In this document: piece by piece, positions 1-5,376 of the stretch
Position numbering within the stretch: the first letter of the stretch is position 1
How the letters are laid out: the number at the start of each line of letters is the position of its first letter
NCBI GenBank assembly: GCA_945874815.1
Contig: CAMCIE010000120.1
Location: 1 to 5,376 of the forward strand
Reading direction: 5' to 3'
Length of the DNA: 5,376 nucleotides
From: an uncultured Bacteroidales bacterium
GTDB lineage: Bacteria > Bacteroidota > Bacteroidia > Bacteroidales > UBA932
Notes under the pieces: generated by a model
Told to the model about the DNA's origin: nothing
What the model saw: the letters and a program-made list of their open reading frames with translations, nothing else
Databases searched by the model: none
Position numbers and translations under genes: made by a program

Positions 1-916
1 AACCTGCATTCTTGCTGCGGGCGCGTCCCACCGCGTCAATCTCATCAATGAAAACGATGCAAGGTGATTTCTCCTTTGCCTGACGGAAAAGGTCACGTAC
101 CCTTGATGCACCAACTCCCACGAACATTTCCACGAAGTCCGATCCTGAAATGGAGAAGAAGGGCACATTGGCTTCGCCTGCCACAGCCTTGGCCAGCAAT
201 GTCTTACCTGTACCCGGAGGGCCTACCAGAAGTGCTCCCTTCGGTATCTTTCCTCCGAGGGCTGTATATTTCTTGGGATTTTTTAGGAAATCGACAATCT
301 CCATCACCTCTTCCTTCGCTCCATATAAGCCGGCTACATCCTTGAATGTCACCTTGATACTGTCTTTTTCAGCAAGCTTTCCAGTGGACTTGCCCACATT
401 GAAGATTCCTCCCGGGCCACCTGCTCCGCCACCCATGTTCCTGTTCATGCCGCGGAACATGAAGAACCACATGACAAGAAGCAGAAGCGGGAAAATGATC
501 CATTCCAGGAAGCCCCAGTAATTCTCCTTGCTTTCGATGACAACCTTCACGGCTGCATTTTCAGGGAGCTGGGCATTGAGCTGGCCGAACATTTCCTCGG
601 CATTGAAACTTCCGGAAACGAGGAAAACGAAATGAGGTGACTTCTTGGGAATCATACCTCCGAATTTATCGGCGTATTTTTCAATTCTCTCAGGCTTGAT
701 GGTTACATGTCCTTCATATTCATTTCTTATGAAGGTGATTTCCTTTATGTCTCCTGCGAGCCATTGTGCCTGAACATCAGCCCATTCCTCTTTCTGAGGA
801 TTGCCGCCTGACTGGTTGAAGAACATCCAGACTATTCCAAGCAGCAGGATGATATATATCCATGAAATGCCGACGGATACCTTTATCGGCTTTTTCTTTT
901 TTTTGTTATCTGCCAT
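1..916 (-). CDS. ftsH: ATP-dependent zinc metalloprotease FtsH, N-terminal part (cut by left window edge)
   Basis: FtsH is a membrane-anchored hexameric AAA+ protease that extracts and degrades misfolded membrane proteins and some regulatory cytosolic proteins. About 305 codons are visible from the ATG at 916. A lysine-rich start ([10 protein letters not shown]) is followed by a first membrane helix at about residues 17-33, a periplasmic segment to about 131, and a second helix at about 133-154. A glycine-rich linker ([10 protein letters not shown]) leads into the AAA+ domain. Walker A is GPPGTGKT at 232-239, the pore-loop motif MFVG is at 264-267, and Walker B ends in DEID at 291-294. The second region of homology and the HEXXH protease domain lie beyond the left edge, so proteolytic competence cannot be checked here. 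The ATG is 11 bases after the rsfS stop, which indicates co-transcription. No Shine-Dalgarno is visible, as is usual in Bacteroidota. An A8 tract covers codons 5-7. The family assignment is very secure. Confidence 0.97.
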   Translation of the reverse strand, partial: MADNKKKKKPIKVSVGISWIYIILLLGIVWMFFNQSGGNPQKEEWADVQAQWLAGDIKEITFIRNEYEGHVTIKPERIEKYADKFGGMIPKKSPHFVFLVSGSFNAEEMFGQLNAQLPENAAVKVVIESKENYWGFLEWIIFPLLLLVMWFFMFRGMNRNMGGGAGGPGGIFNVGKSTGKLAEKDSIKVTFKDVAGLYGAKEEVMEIVDFLKNPKKYTALGGKIPKGALLVGPPGTGKTLLAKAVAGEANVPFFSISGSDFVEMFVGVGASRVRDLFRQAKEKSPCIVFIDEIDAVGRARSKNAG

Positions 917-927
917 CTGAAATGTGT

Positions 928-1275
928 TTAGTCTTCGTAAGCGGTCCTTTCTGCATCTGCCCAAAGGTCTTCAAGCCTGTAGAAAGCCCTGTAAGGTGTC
1001 TGGAAAATGTGCACCACAATCTCTCCATAGTCGAGGATGACCCAGAATGCATTTTCCTTTCCCTGAGTCCTGAGCACTTTGCGGCCGCATTTCTCTATCA
1101 TCCTTTCTTCAATATTGTCTGCGATTGCGACAACATTGGTGGTAGAGTCCGCATGGCATACTATGAAATAATCAGATATGGCTGTTCCGATCGGTTGAAG
1201 ATCAAGTGAGACGACCTCTTGTCCTTTCTTTTCGAGCATCGCATCAGCAATGACCTTAAGTTCTGTGTTGTTCAT
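928..1275 (-). CDS. rsfS: Ribosomal silencing factor RsfS
   Basis: RsfS (DUF143/Iojap family) binds ribosomal protein uL14 on the 50S subunit and blocks joining with the 30S subunit, lowering translation when nutrients are scarce. The product is 115 residues, the usual length for the family, with the fold visible end to end. The core [10 protein letters not shown] is at about 35-44, followed by [11 protein letters not shown]. The C-terminal half has [20 protein letters not shown] (about 72-91) and ends in [11 protein letters not shown], matching the family's W-(I/V)-(L/V)-D-hGDhhVHhh and Y-x-LE-x-LW patterns. The frame stays open upstream to an ATG at 1356, but the extra 27 residues are unlike the family and overlap the start of birA on the other strand. 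A promoter-like element also lies inside that extension, so the ATG at 1275 is preferred. It stops at TAA 928-930, just before ftsH, and is probably the first gene of an rsfS-ftsH operon. Confidence 0.95.
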   Translation of the reverse strand: MNNTELKVIADAMLEKKGQEVVSLDLQPIGTAISDYFIVCHADSTTNVVAIADNIEERMIEKCGRKVLRTQGKENAFWVILDYGEIVVHIFQTPYRAFYRLEDLWADAERTAYED

Positions 1276-1289
1276 TCTGTAAAATGTGT

Positions 1290-1297
1290 TAATTTTG
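1290..1297 (+). promoter_or_regulatory. Predicted birA promoter (-7 element TAATTTTG, -33 TTG at 1268-1270)
   Basis: TAATTTTG matches the Bacteroidota -7 consensus TAnnTTTG exactly. A TTG at 1268-1270 lies 19 bases upstream, within the spacing reported for the -33 element, and falls in codons 2-3 of rsfS on the opposite strand. Transcription would start near 1302-1304 and give a leader of roughly 38 bases before the birA ATG at 1342. This is a consensus match only, with no transcript data. Confidence 0.6.
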
Positions 1298-1302
1298 TAA
1301 TC

Positions 1303-1317
1303 ACGATAAAAAATCGT
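1303..1317. repeat. Small inverted repeat ACGAT-N5-ATCGT between two promoters
   Basis: ACGAT at 1303-1307 and ATCGT at 1313-1317 are exact inverted arms around an A5 spacer. The repeat sits where both predicted transcripts begin. It could be a small operator or chance in an AT-rich region; five-base arms are too short to decide. A second inverted pair, TTTGTA (1294-1299) and TACAAA (1317-1322), arises from the two -7 elements facing each other. Confidence 0.35.
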
Positions 1318-1318
1318 A

Positions 1319-1326
1319 CAAATATA
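1319..1326 (-). promoter_or_regulatory. Predicted rsfS-ftsH promoter (-7 element TATATTTG, -33 TTTG at 1346-1349)
   Basis: On the minus strand, 1326-1319 reads TATATTTG, an exact match to TAnnTTTG. A TTTG at 1349-1346 lies 19 bases upstream, at the expected -33 spacing, and overlaps codons 2-3 of birA on the other strand. The predicted start is near 1312-1315, giving a leader of about 38 bases before the rsfS ATG at 1275. This supports the shorter rsfS start. It is a consensus match only. Confidence 0.62.
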
Positions 1327-1341
1327 ATCAAAATCTGCACC

Positions 1342-2163
1342 ATGGCAAATAAGCATGACATCATCTGGCTGGATACAGTCGATTCTACCAATTCAGAGGC
1401 CCACAGGCGTATTGCCACTATTGACAATTTGTCAGTCCTGTCAGCTGTACACCAGACAGCGGGACGGGGACAGAGGGGGAATTCATGGAATACCGCTCCT
1501 GGTGACAATCTGACATTCAGCATAGTTTTGAAGTTTGACCAGCAATATGCTACGAAGATTCAGGCGTACGACCAGTTCTCCATCAGTCAGATGAACGCCC
1601 TGGCCATTCTGGATTTCCTTTCAAGCCACGACATTGAAGCCAAGATCAAGTGGCCGAACGACATTTATGTCGGTAACAAAAAGATATCAGGCACCTTGAT
1701 TGAAAATTCGCTTTGCAGGGAATGGCTCTCATGGAGCATAATCGGCAATGGAATCAATGTCAATCAGACGGCTTTTCCTGATAATCTTCTCAATCCGACT
1801 TCCATGTCATTGATTACCGGTGAAAAATATGATACGAAAATCCTTCTTGAGGAATTCATGGATATTTTCGATGGTTACCGAAACAGGTATCTGAATGTGA
1901 ACGGGGGCCTTGGAAGGCTGAGAAAACTGTATCTTGCCCAAATGTGGAGATTAAATGAAGAATCTGAATTCGTGGACCTTACCGTATGTCCCGGAGGGAG
2001 TCTGGACTCCCCTCTCAAGCCCGTCATGGATGCGAATGAGCTGCCCGGCAGACCTTTCAGGGGCATAGCAAAAGGAATCAGCGACACCGGTGCGCTGATT
2101 GTAGAAGACTCCAATGGAGAAACTAAAGAATTCGGATTCAAGCAGATAGCCTGGGTAATCTGA
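1342..2163 (+). CDS. birA: Biotin--[acetyl-CoA-carboxylase] ligase, stand-alone type
   Basis: The enzyme makes biotinyl-5'-AMP from biotin and ATP and transfers biotin to a lysine of biotin carboxyl carrier domains in the cytoplasm. The product is 273 residues and starts directly in the catalytic domain (DSTNSEA at 14-20). It has no N-terminal winged helix-turn-helix, so it is a group I ligase and should not act as a biotin repressor. The biotinyl-AMP loop is GRGQRG at 41-46. KWPND at 104-108 and KKISG at 113-117 follow, with K114 aligning with the catalytic lysine of E. coli BirA. GNGINVN is at 136-142. The C-terminal SH3-like domain (FRGIAKGISDTGALIVED) ends at the stop. Residues about 212-237 look like extra sequence before that domain. 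The frame is open upstream to a TTG at 1219, but that lies within rsfS; the ATG at 1342 fits the family N-terminus and the predicted promoter. Confidence 0.95.
   Translation: MANKHDIIWLDTVDSTNSEAHRRIATIDNLSVLSAVHQTAGRGQRGNSWNTAPGDNLTFSIVLKFDQQYATKIQAYDQFSISQMNALAILDFLSSHDIEAKIKWPNDIYVGNKKISGTLIENSLCREWLSWSIIGNGINVNQTAFPDNLLNPTSMSLITGEKYDTKILLEEFMDIFDGYRNRYLNVNGGLGRLRKLYLAQMWRLNEESEFVDLTVCPGGSLDSPLKPVMDANELPGRPFRGIAKGISDTGALIVEDSNGETKEFGFKQIAWVI
1996..2011. repeat. GC-rich inverted repeat inside birA
   Basis: GGGAGTC (1996-2002) and GACTCCC (2005-2011) are exact 7-base inverted arms separated by two bases. As RNA this could fold into a 6-bp stem with a CTGG tetraloop. It lies within the apparently extended segment of BirA, upstream of the SH3-like domain. 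No T-run follows, so it is not an intrinsic terminator. Its function, if any, is unknown. Confidence 0.4.
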
Positions 2164-2178
2164 ATCTGACAAAAAAAA

Positions 2179-2820
2179 CTATCCTCTCATGGAAGCTATG
2201 GTGGCGGCAGGGTCGGAAGACTTGAAGACAGCACTTCCTGCAACCAGAATGTCAGCTCCTGCATTTACAAGAGCGGCTGCATTTGAAGGCGATACTCCCC
2301 CGTCGATTTCAATAGGGATTGAAAGCTTGCGACGATTGATTTCTGCTTTCAACTCAGCAATACGGCCGTAGGTGCTTTCAATGAACTTCTGGCCTCCGAA
2401 TCCCGCAAATACAGACATAAGAAGCACATAATCAGCCTGTTCCAGATATGGGAACAGGCTTTTTACTTCTATGTCTGGATTTATGACCATTCCTGCCTTG
2501 CAACCAAGGGAACGAATCTGCTGAAGTACGGCAGCCGGGTCTTCTGTGGCATTGATATGGAACGAAATCATTGATGCTCCAACCTTTGCAAACCTCTCCA
2601 CATATTTCTCCGGCTGAACAATCATCAGATGTGCATCCAACGGCTTTGTCGCTTTGGAGGCAATGGCCTCCACAACGGGGAATCCGTAAGATATGTTTGG
2701 GACGAAAACTCCGTCCATGATGTCAAGATGGAATATGTCAGCATGGCTGTTCACCATTTCAACGTCTTTCTCAAGATGCAGAAAATCTGCGGAAAGCATA
2801 GATGGAGCAATCTGTACCAT
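2179..2820 (-). CDS. rpe: Ribulose-phosphate 3-epimerase
   Basis: Rpe interconverts D-ribulose 5-phosphate and D-xylulose 5-phosphate in the pentose phosphate pathway, as a metal-dependent TIM barrel in the cytoplasm. The product is 213 residues, near the family's usual 210-230. The N-terminal APSMLSADF has the active-site serine at 10. HLDIMDG places ligands at H31 and D33, DAHLM supplies H64, and EIDGGV supplies D173; D33 and D173 are the expected acid/base pair. The phosphate-binding part is visible as GADILVAGSAVF near 188-199. The loop usually written SVNPGFGGQ reads SVFAGFGGQ here (136-144), a replacement of Asn-Pro by Phe-Ala. The ATG is 11 bases after the pepD stop, so rpe is probably the last gene of a dnaA-pepD-rpe transcript. 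The TAG stop is followed on the coding strand by T8 and then by the end of convergent birA. Confidence 0.96.
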   Translation of the reverse strand: MVQIAPSMLSADFLHLEKDVEMVNSHADIFHLDIMDGVFVPNISYGFPVVEAIASKATKPLDAHLMIVQPEKYVERFAKVGASMISFHINATEDPAAVLQQIRSLGCKAGMVINPDIEVKSLFPYLEQADYVLLMSVFAGFGGQKFIESTYGRIAELKAEINRRKLSIPIEIDGGVSPSNAAALVNAGADILVAGSAVFKSSDPAATIASMRG

Positions 2821-2831
2821 AATTGACAGGA

Positions 2832-4265
2832 TTATTTGTAGTTTGCAACAACGTCAACGAGAAGGGCGACAAACTTGTCAAGAGAAGCAAGGTCAAGGCG
2901 TTCTCCCGGAGCGTGAACTCCCCTGAGTGTCGGTCCGAATGAGACCATGTCAAGTCCTGGGAACTTTTCAGTGAAAAGTCCGCATTCCAGACCTGCGTGT
3001 ATAGCTTTGACTTTAGGCTCAACTCCGAAGAGCTTCTTGTATGAAGCCACGCATGCATCCCTGACCGGAGACTCCGCTGCAGGTGCCCAGCCAGGATATT
3101 CTCCCTCGTGCCTTACAATCGCTCCTGCAAGGGCGAAGCAAGCTTCCATCTTGGCGGCCGCTGCCCTGCGAGCTGCAGTAACACAACTTCTCTGGCTCGA
3201 ACCTATGCGGATTATGCCCGGTTCAGTCATTTTTACTGAAGCAAGGTTGGTGGAAGTCTCGACAAAGTTTTCAATCTCCTGACTCATTGCAAGTACACCG
3301 TGAGGGCTGGCGCAGAGTGCGGTTACAAGATTCCATGCAGTCATCTCGTCAATGGCTTCAGTTGCCTGGGAATCGCTTTCGTTTGTTCCTGCTTTGAGAT
3401 CTTTCTCGATTTTGCCGTATTCTTCCTTAATGGACGCATCAAAAGCAGCAATGCGTTCACGTATGATATCGAGTGTGCCTTCTTCTGCGGCAATCAGGGC
3501 TTTTGCCTCACGCGCAATTGCGTTGCGTTTGTTTCCACCTCCGATTGTAACAAGCTGCCAGTCAAGGTCTTCAAGACTATAGAGAAAACGACCTAGAAGC
3601 TGTACGGCGTTTGCACGGCCTTTGTTGATGTCATCACCGCTATGTCCACCTATTCCATCCTTAACATAAACCTCCATGCATTTGAAGTCTTCGCACACTG
3701 GTTCATTGGTGTAATGGAATTCAGCAGTGGTGTCGAGTCCGCCGGCACATCCTACGAAGATTTCACCTTCGTCCTCGGAATCGAGGTTCAGGAGCACTTT
3801 CCCGTCGAAGAATCCGCTTTCAAGAGCCATTGCTCCGTCAAGTCCGGTCTCTTCTGAAACGGTAAACAGACATTCCAGCTTGCCAAGAGGCAGGTCGCTG
3901 TCCAGCAGGGCGAGCTCGGCTGCGATACCTATGCCGCAGTCCGCACCGAGTGTAGTGTCAGGAGCAATCATCCAGCCATCCTTGATGATGTATCTGATGG
4001 GATCCTTGGTAAAGTCGTGCTCAACTCCTTCGTTCTTTTCGCATACCATGTCGGAATGGCTTTGAAGCACGATAGCAGGCACATCCTCCTTTCCCGGGGC
4101 TGCCTGCTTGACAATGAGTATATTACCTGCCTTATCTGTTTTACATTCGAGATTGCGGTCTGCCGCAAATTTCTGAAGATAAGCGATGATTTGTTCTTCG
4201 TGTCCTGATTCGCGCGGAACCTGGGTTATTTCCTTGAAGAATGAAAGTACTTTTTCTGAATTCAT
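2832..4265 (-). CDS. pepD: Aminoacyl-histidine dipeptidase (M20 family, PepD)
   Basis: This is a cytosolic dizinc dipeptidase of broad specificity, including Xaa-His dipeptides such as carnosine. The 477-residue product has the usual length and the complete two-domain M20C architecture. The metal and catalytic motifs of the catalytic domain are intact: QSHSDMV with H70 and D72, GADCGIG with bridging D109, SEETGLDGA with general base E138 and ligand E139, and NLDSED with D162. The inserted lid/dimerisation domain begins near 180 and contains GIGGHSGDDINKGRA, with H208 the conserved second-subunit histidine. The catalytic domain resumes around 400, with IHAGLECG and the last metal ligand H451 in GVHAPGERL. 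There is no signal peptide. The ATG is only two bases downstream of the dnaA stop, so translation may be coupled to dnaA. The assignment is secure; the exact substrate range cannot be read from sequence. Confidence 0.96.
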   Translation of the reverse strand: MNSEKVLSFFKEITQVPRESGHEEQIIAYLQKFAADRNLECKTDKAGNILIVKQAAPGKEDVPAIVLQSHSDMVCEKNEGVEHDFTKDPIRYIIKDGWMIAPDTTLGADCGIGIAAELALLDSDLPLGKLECLFTVSEETGLDGAMALESGFFDGKVLLNLDSEDEGEIFVGCAGGLDTTAEFHYTNEPVCEDFKCMEVYVKDGIGGHSGDDINKGRANAVQLLGRFLYSLEDLDWQLVTIGGGNKRNAIAREAKALIAAEEGTLDIIRERIAAFDASIKEEYGKIEKDLKAGTNESDSQATEAIDEMTAWNLVTALCASPHGVLAMSQEIENFVETSTNLASVKMTEPGIIRIGSSQRSCVTAARRAAAAKMEACFALAGAIVRHEGEYPGWAPAAESPVRDACVASYKKLFGVEPKVKAIHAGLECGLFTEKFPGLDMVSFGPTLRGVHAPGERLDLASLDKFVALLVDVVANYK

Positions 4266-4267
4266 GA

Positions 4268-5376
4268 TTAAAGGAGCATTTTCTCAATATCGGTGACATA
4301 CTGCCTGAATGTCTTGTCGGTTGACATGAGGTCGGCCACCGTAGTGCATGCATGAAGCACAGTTGCATGGTCCTTGCCTCCTATCTCTGATCCGATGGTT
4401 GACAGTGAGCAGTTAATTTTATTTCTGGACATGTACATGGCAATCTGACGCGCCTGTACAATCTGTCTTTTTCTTGTCTTTGATACGAGATCCGAGCGGC
4501 TGATGTTGAAATACTCACAAACGACTTTCTGCACTTTGTCGATGGTGATGTCGCTCTGCTTTTCTCCTACGATTTTCTTCGTAATCTTCTCGGCAAGCTC
4601 GATTGTGACTTCCTTATGTGCGAGTGTTGCGTTCGCAATAAGTGAAATCAATGCACCTTCAAGCTCCCTGAAATTGGACTGGATGGTGTTGGCAAGAAAA
4701 ATCAGTACCTCGTCAGGTATCTGCTCTCGCACGCCTTCCCTGAAAGCTCTGGCCTTCAGCATTTCGAGCCTTGTGTTGAAGTCAGGCTTCTGGAGCTCGA
4801 CTGAAAGTCCCCATTTCAATCTTGAAAGAAGTCTTTCCTCGAAGCTTTCCAACTCCACCGGTGGCCTGTCGGAAGTGAAAATAAGCTGCTTTCCTGACTG
4901 GTGAAGGTGGTTGAAGATATTGAAGAGAGCGTTCTGAGTGCTCTGACCGATCAGGTCCTGAATGTCATCCATGATGAGGACATCCATTTTCATATAGAAG
5001 GCCATGAAGTCAGTCAGCTTGTTCTTGACTCCTGCCGCGTCCATGAACTGGGTCTTGAACCTGTTGGCAGGTACATAAAGCACTACGAGCTCAGGATATT
5101 TCTCCTTGATGGCAATACCAATCGCCTGGGCGATATGAGTTTTGCCCAGACCTGGTCCTCCGAAAAGGAAGAGAGGGTTGAATGCAGTCTTTCCCGGTGC
5201 AGCTGAAATGCTCTCACCTGCGGTATATCCCATCTTGTTACATTCACCTACAATAAGGTTCTTGAAATTGTAAACGGGATTCAGGTGAGGATTAACCTGC
5301 ACTCTCTGGATGCCGGGATATACGAACGGACCGGGATTGCCGGCAGGTGTGAATGTGTTCACAGAAATGGTCTTGT
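4268..5376 (-). CDS. dnaA: Chromosomal replication initiator DnaA, domains III-IV (N-terminus beyond right edge)
   Basis: DnaA binds DnaA boxes at oriC and opens the duplex as an ATP-bound filament. The visible part has the end of the linker, the whole AAA+ domain and the DNA-binding domain. LNPVYNFKNLIVGECNK opens domain III. Walker A GGPGLGKT is encoded at 5161-5138, and Walker B with its aspartate pair (VLIMDDIQ) lies near 4980-4958. Sensor 1 is seen in LIFTSDRPP, the arginine-rich stretch in FEERLLSRLKWG, and sensor 2 in NFRELEGALISL. Domain IV ends with the helix-turn-helix signature GGKDHATVLHAC (about 4381-4346). The frame is open through the window edge. A GTG at 5362 could be mistaken for a start, but domain I, roughly a hundred residues in the family, must be encoded farther right. 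The gene stops two bases before pepD. Its promoter is outside the window, and no neighbouring dnaN is seen here. Confidence 0.97.
   Translation of the reverse strand, partial: KTISVNTFTPAGNPGPFVYPGIQRVQVNPHLNPVYNFKNLIVGECNKMGYTAGESISAAPGKTAFNPLFLFGGPGLGKTHIAQAIGIAIKEKYPELVVLYVPANRFKTQFMDAAGVKNKLTDFMAFYMKMDVLIMDDIQDLIGQSTQNALFNIFNHLHQSGKQLIFTSDRPPVELESFEERLLSRLKWGLSVELQKPDFNTRLEMLKARAFREGVREQIPDEVLIFLANTIQSNFRELEGALISLIANATLAHKEVTIELAEKITKKIVGEKQSDITIDKVQKVVCEYFNISRSDLVSKTRKRQIVQARQIAMYMSRNKINCSLSTIGSEIGGKDHATVLHACTTVADLMSTDKTFRQYVTDIEKMLL

Noticed and set aside
64..521. Plus-strand open frames opposite ftsH, and similar ones opposite rpe, pepD and dnaA
   Set aside because: They are antisense shadows of strongly conserved genes, with low-complexity Ser/Pro/Leu-rich translations, no family resemblance and no promoter or spacing support.
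1219..1341. In-frame upstream extension of birA from TTG 1219
   Set aside because: It runs antisense through rsfS and adds 41 residues unlike biotin ligases. The ATG at 1342 matches the expected N-terminus.
1276..1356. In-frame N-terminal extension of rsfS starting at the ATG at 1356
   Set aside because: The 27 extra residues do not resemble the family N-terminus, overlap the opposite-strand start of birA, and contain the predicted rsfS promoter.
2164..2178. Possible terminator for birA in the 15-base convergent gap
   Set aside because: No T-run follows on the plus strand. The nearby CAGAT/ATCTG pair (around 2141-2159) is short with a ten-base loop and lies inside the coding end.
2164..2205. 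Possible intrinsic terminator for rpe: T8 on the minus strand directly after its stop codon
   Set aside because: The T-run is real (A8 at 2171-2178 on the plus strand), but the best upstream stem I can draw is about four pairs with a wobble. That is too weak to call a terminator by eye; an RNA folding calculation or 3'-end mapping would settle it.
5360..5362. GTG codon that could be annotated as the start of a 364-residue dnaA
   Set aside because: The reading frame continues without a stop to the window edge, and the family needs an N-terminal domain I upstream. The GTG is internal, so the gene is partial rather than truncated.
4268..5376. Search for DnaA boxes or an origin near dnaA
   Set aside because: No TTATCCACA-like sequence or AT-rich unwinding region was seen by eye in the visible part. 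The region upstream of dnaA is outside the window.

Overview
This window is a compact stretch of housekeeping chromosome from a member of the Bacteroidota, most likely a Bacteroidales. The evidence is the Bacteroidota-like DnaA and FtsH sequences, the rsfS-ftsH gene order next to a divergent stand-alone biotin ligase, start codons without Shine-Dalgarno sequences, and TAnnTTTG-type -7 promoter elements. I see no mobile element, CRISPR array, tRNA or rRNA, and no novel defence or accessory system. Nearly every base is coding; the largest gap between genes is 66 bases.

Layout from left to right. The N-terminal two thirds of ftsH (minus strand, cut by the left edge) lies directly downstream of rsfS (minus strand), with 11 bases between them. 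A 66-base divergent intergenic region separates rsfS from birA (plus strand). birA then converges on a minus-strand cluster that, in transcription order, reads dnaA (N-terminus cut by the right edge), pepD and rpe. The gaps are 2 bases between dnaA and pepD, 11 bases between pepD and rpe, and 15 bases between the ends of birA and rpe.

The genes serve separate core functions. DnaA initiates replication, PepD degrades dipeptides, Rpe interconverts pentose phosphates, BirA attaches biotin to carboxylases, RsfS silences idle 50S subunits, and FtsH is the membrane AAA+ protease. The spacing suggests two minus-strand operons (dnaA-pepD-rpe and rsfS-ftsH) and one single plus-strand gene (birA).

The most interesting non-coding signal is the rsfS/birA intergenic region. 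It carries two good matches to the Bacteroidota promoter consensus that face each other, each with its -33 element inside the first codons of the opposite gene. The predicted transcript starts nearly coincide over a small inverted repeat. The other observations are modest: an A8 tract at the start of ftsH, a leader sequence shared by rsfS and ftsH, an apparently extended C-terminal part of BirA containing a GC-rich inverted repeat, and an active-site loop variant in Rpe.
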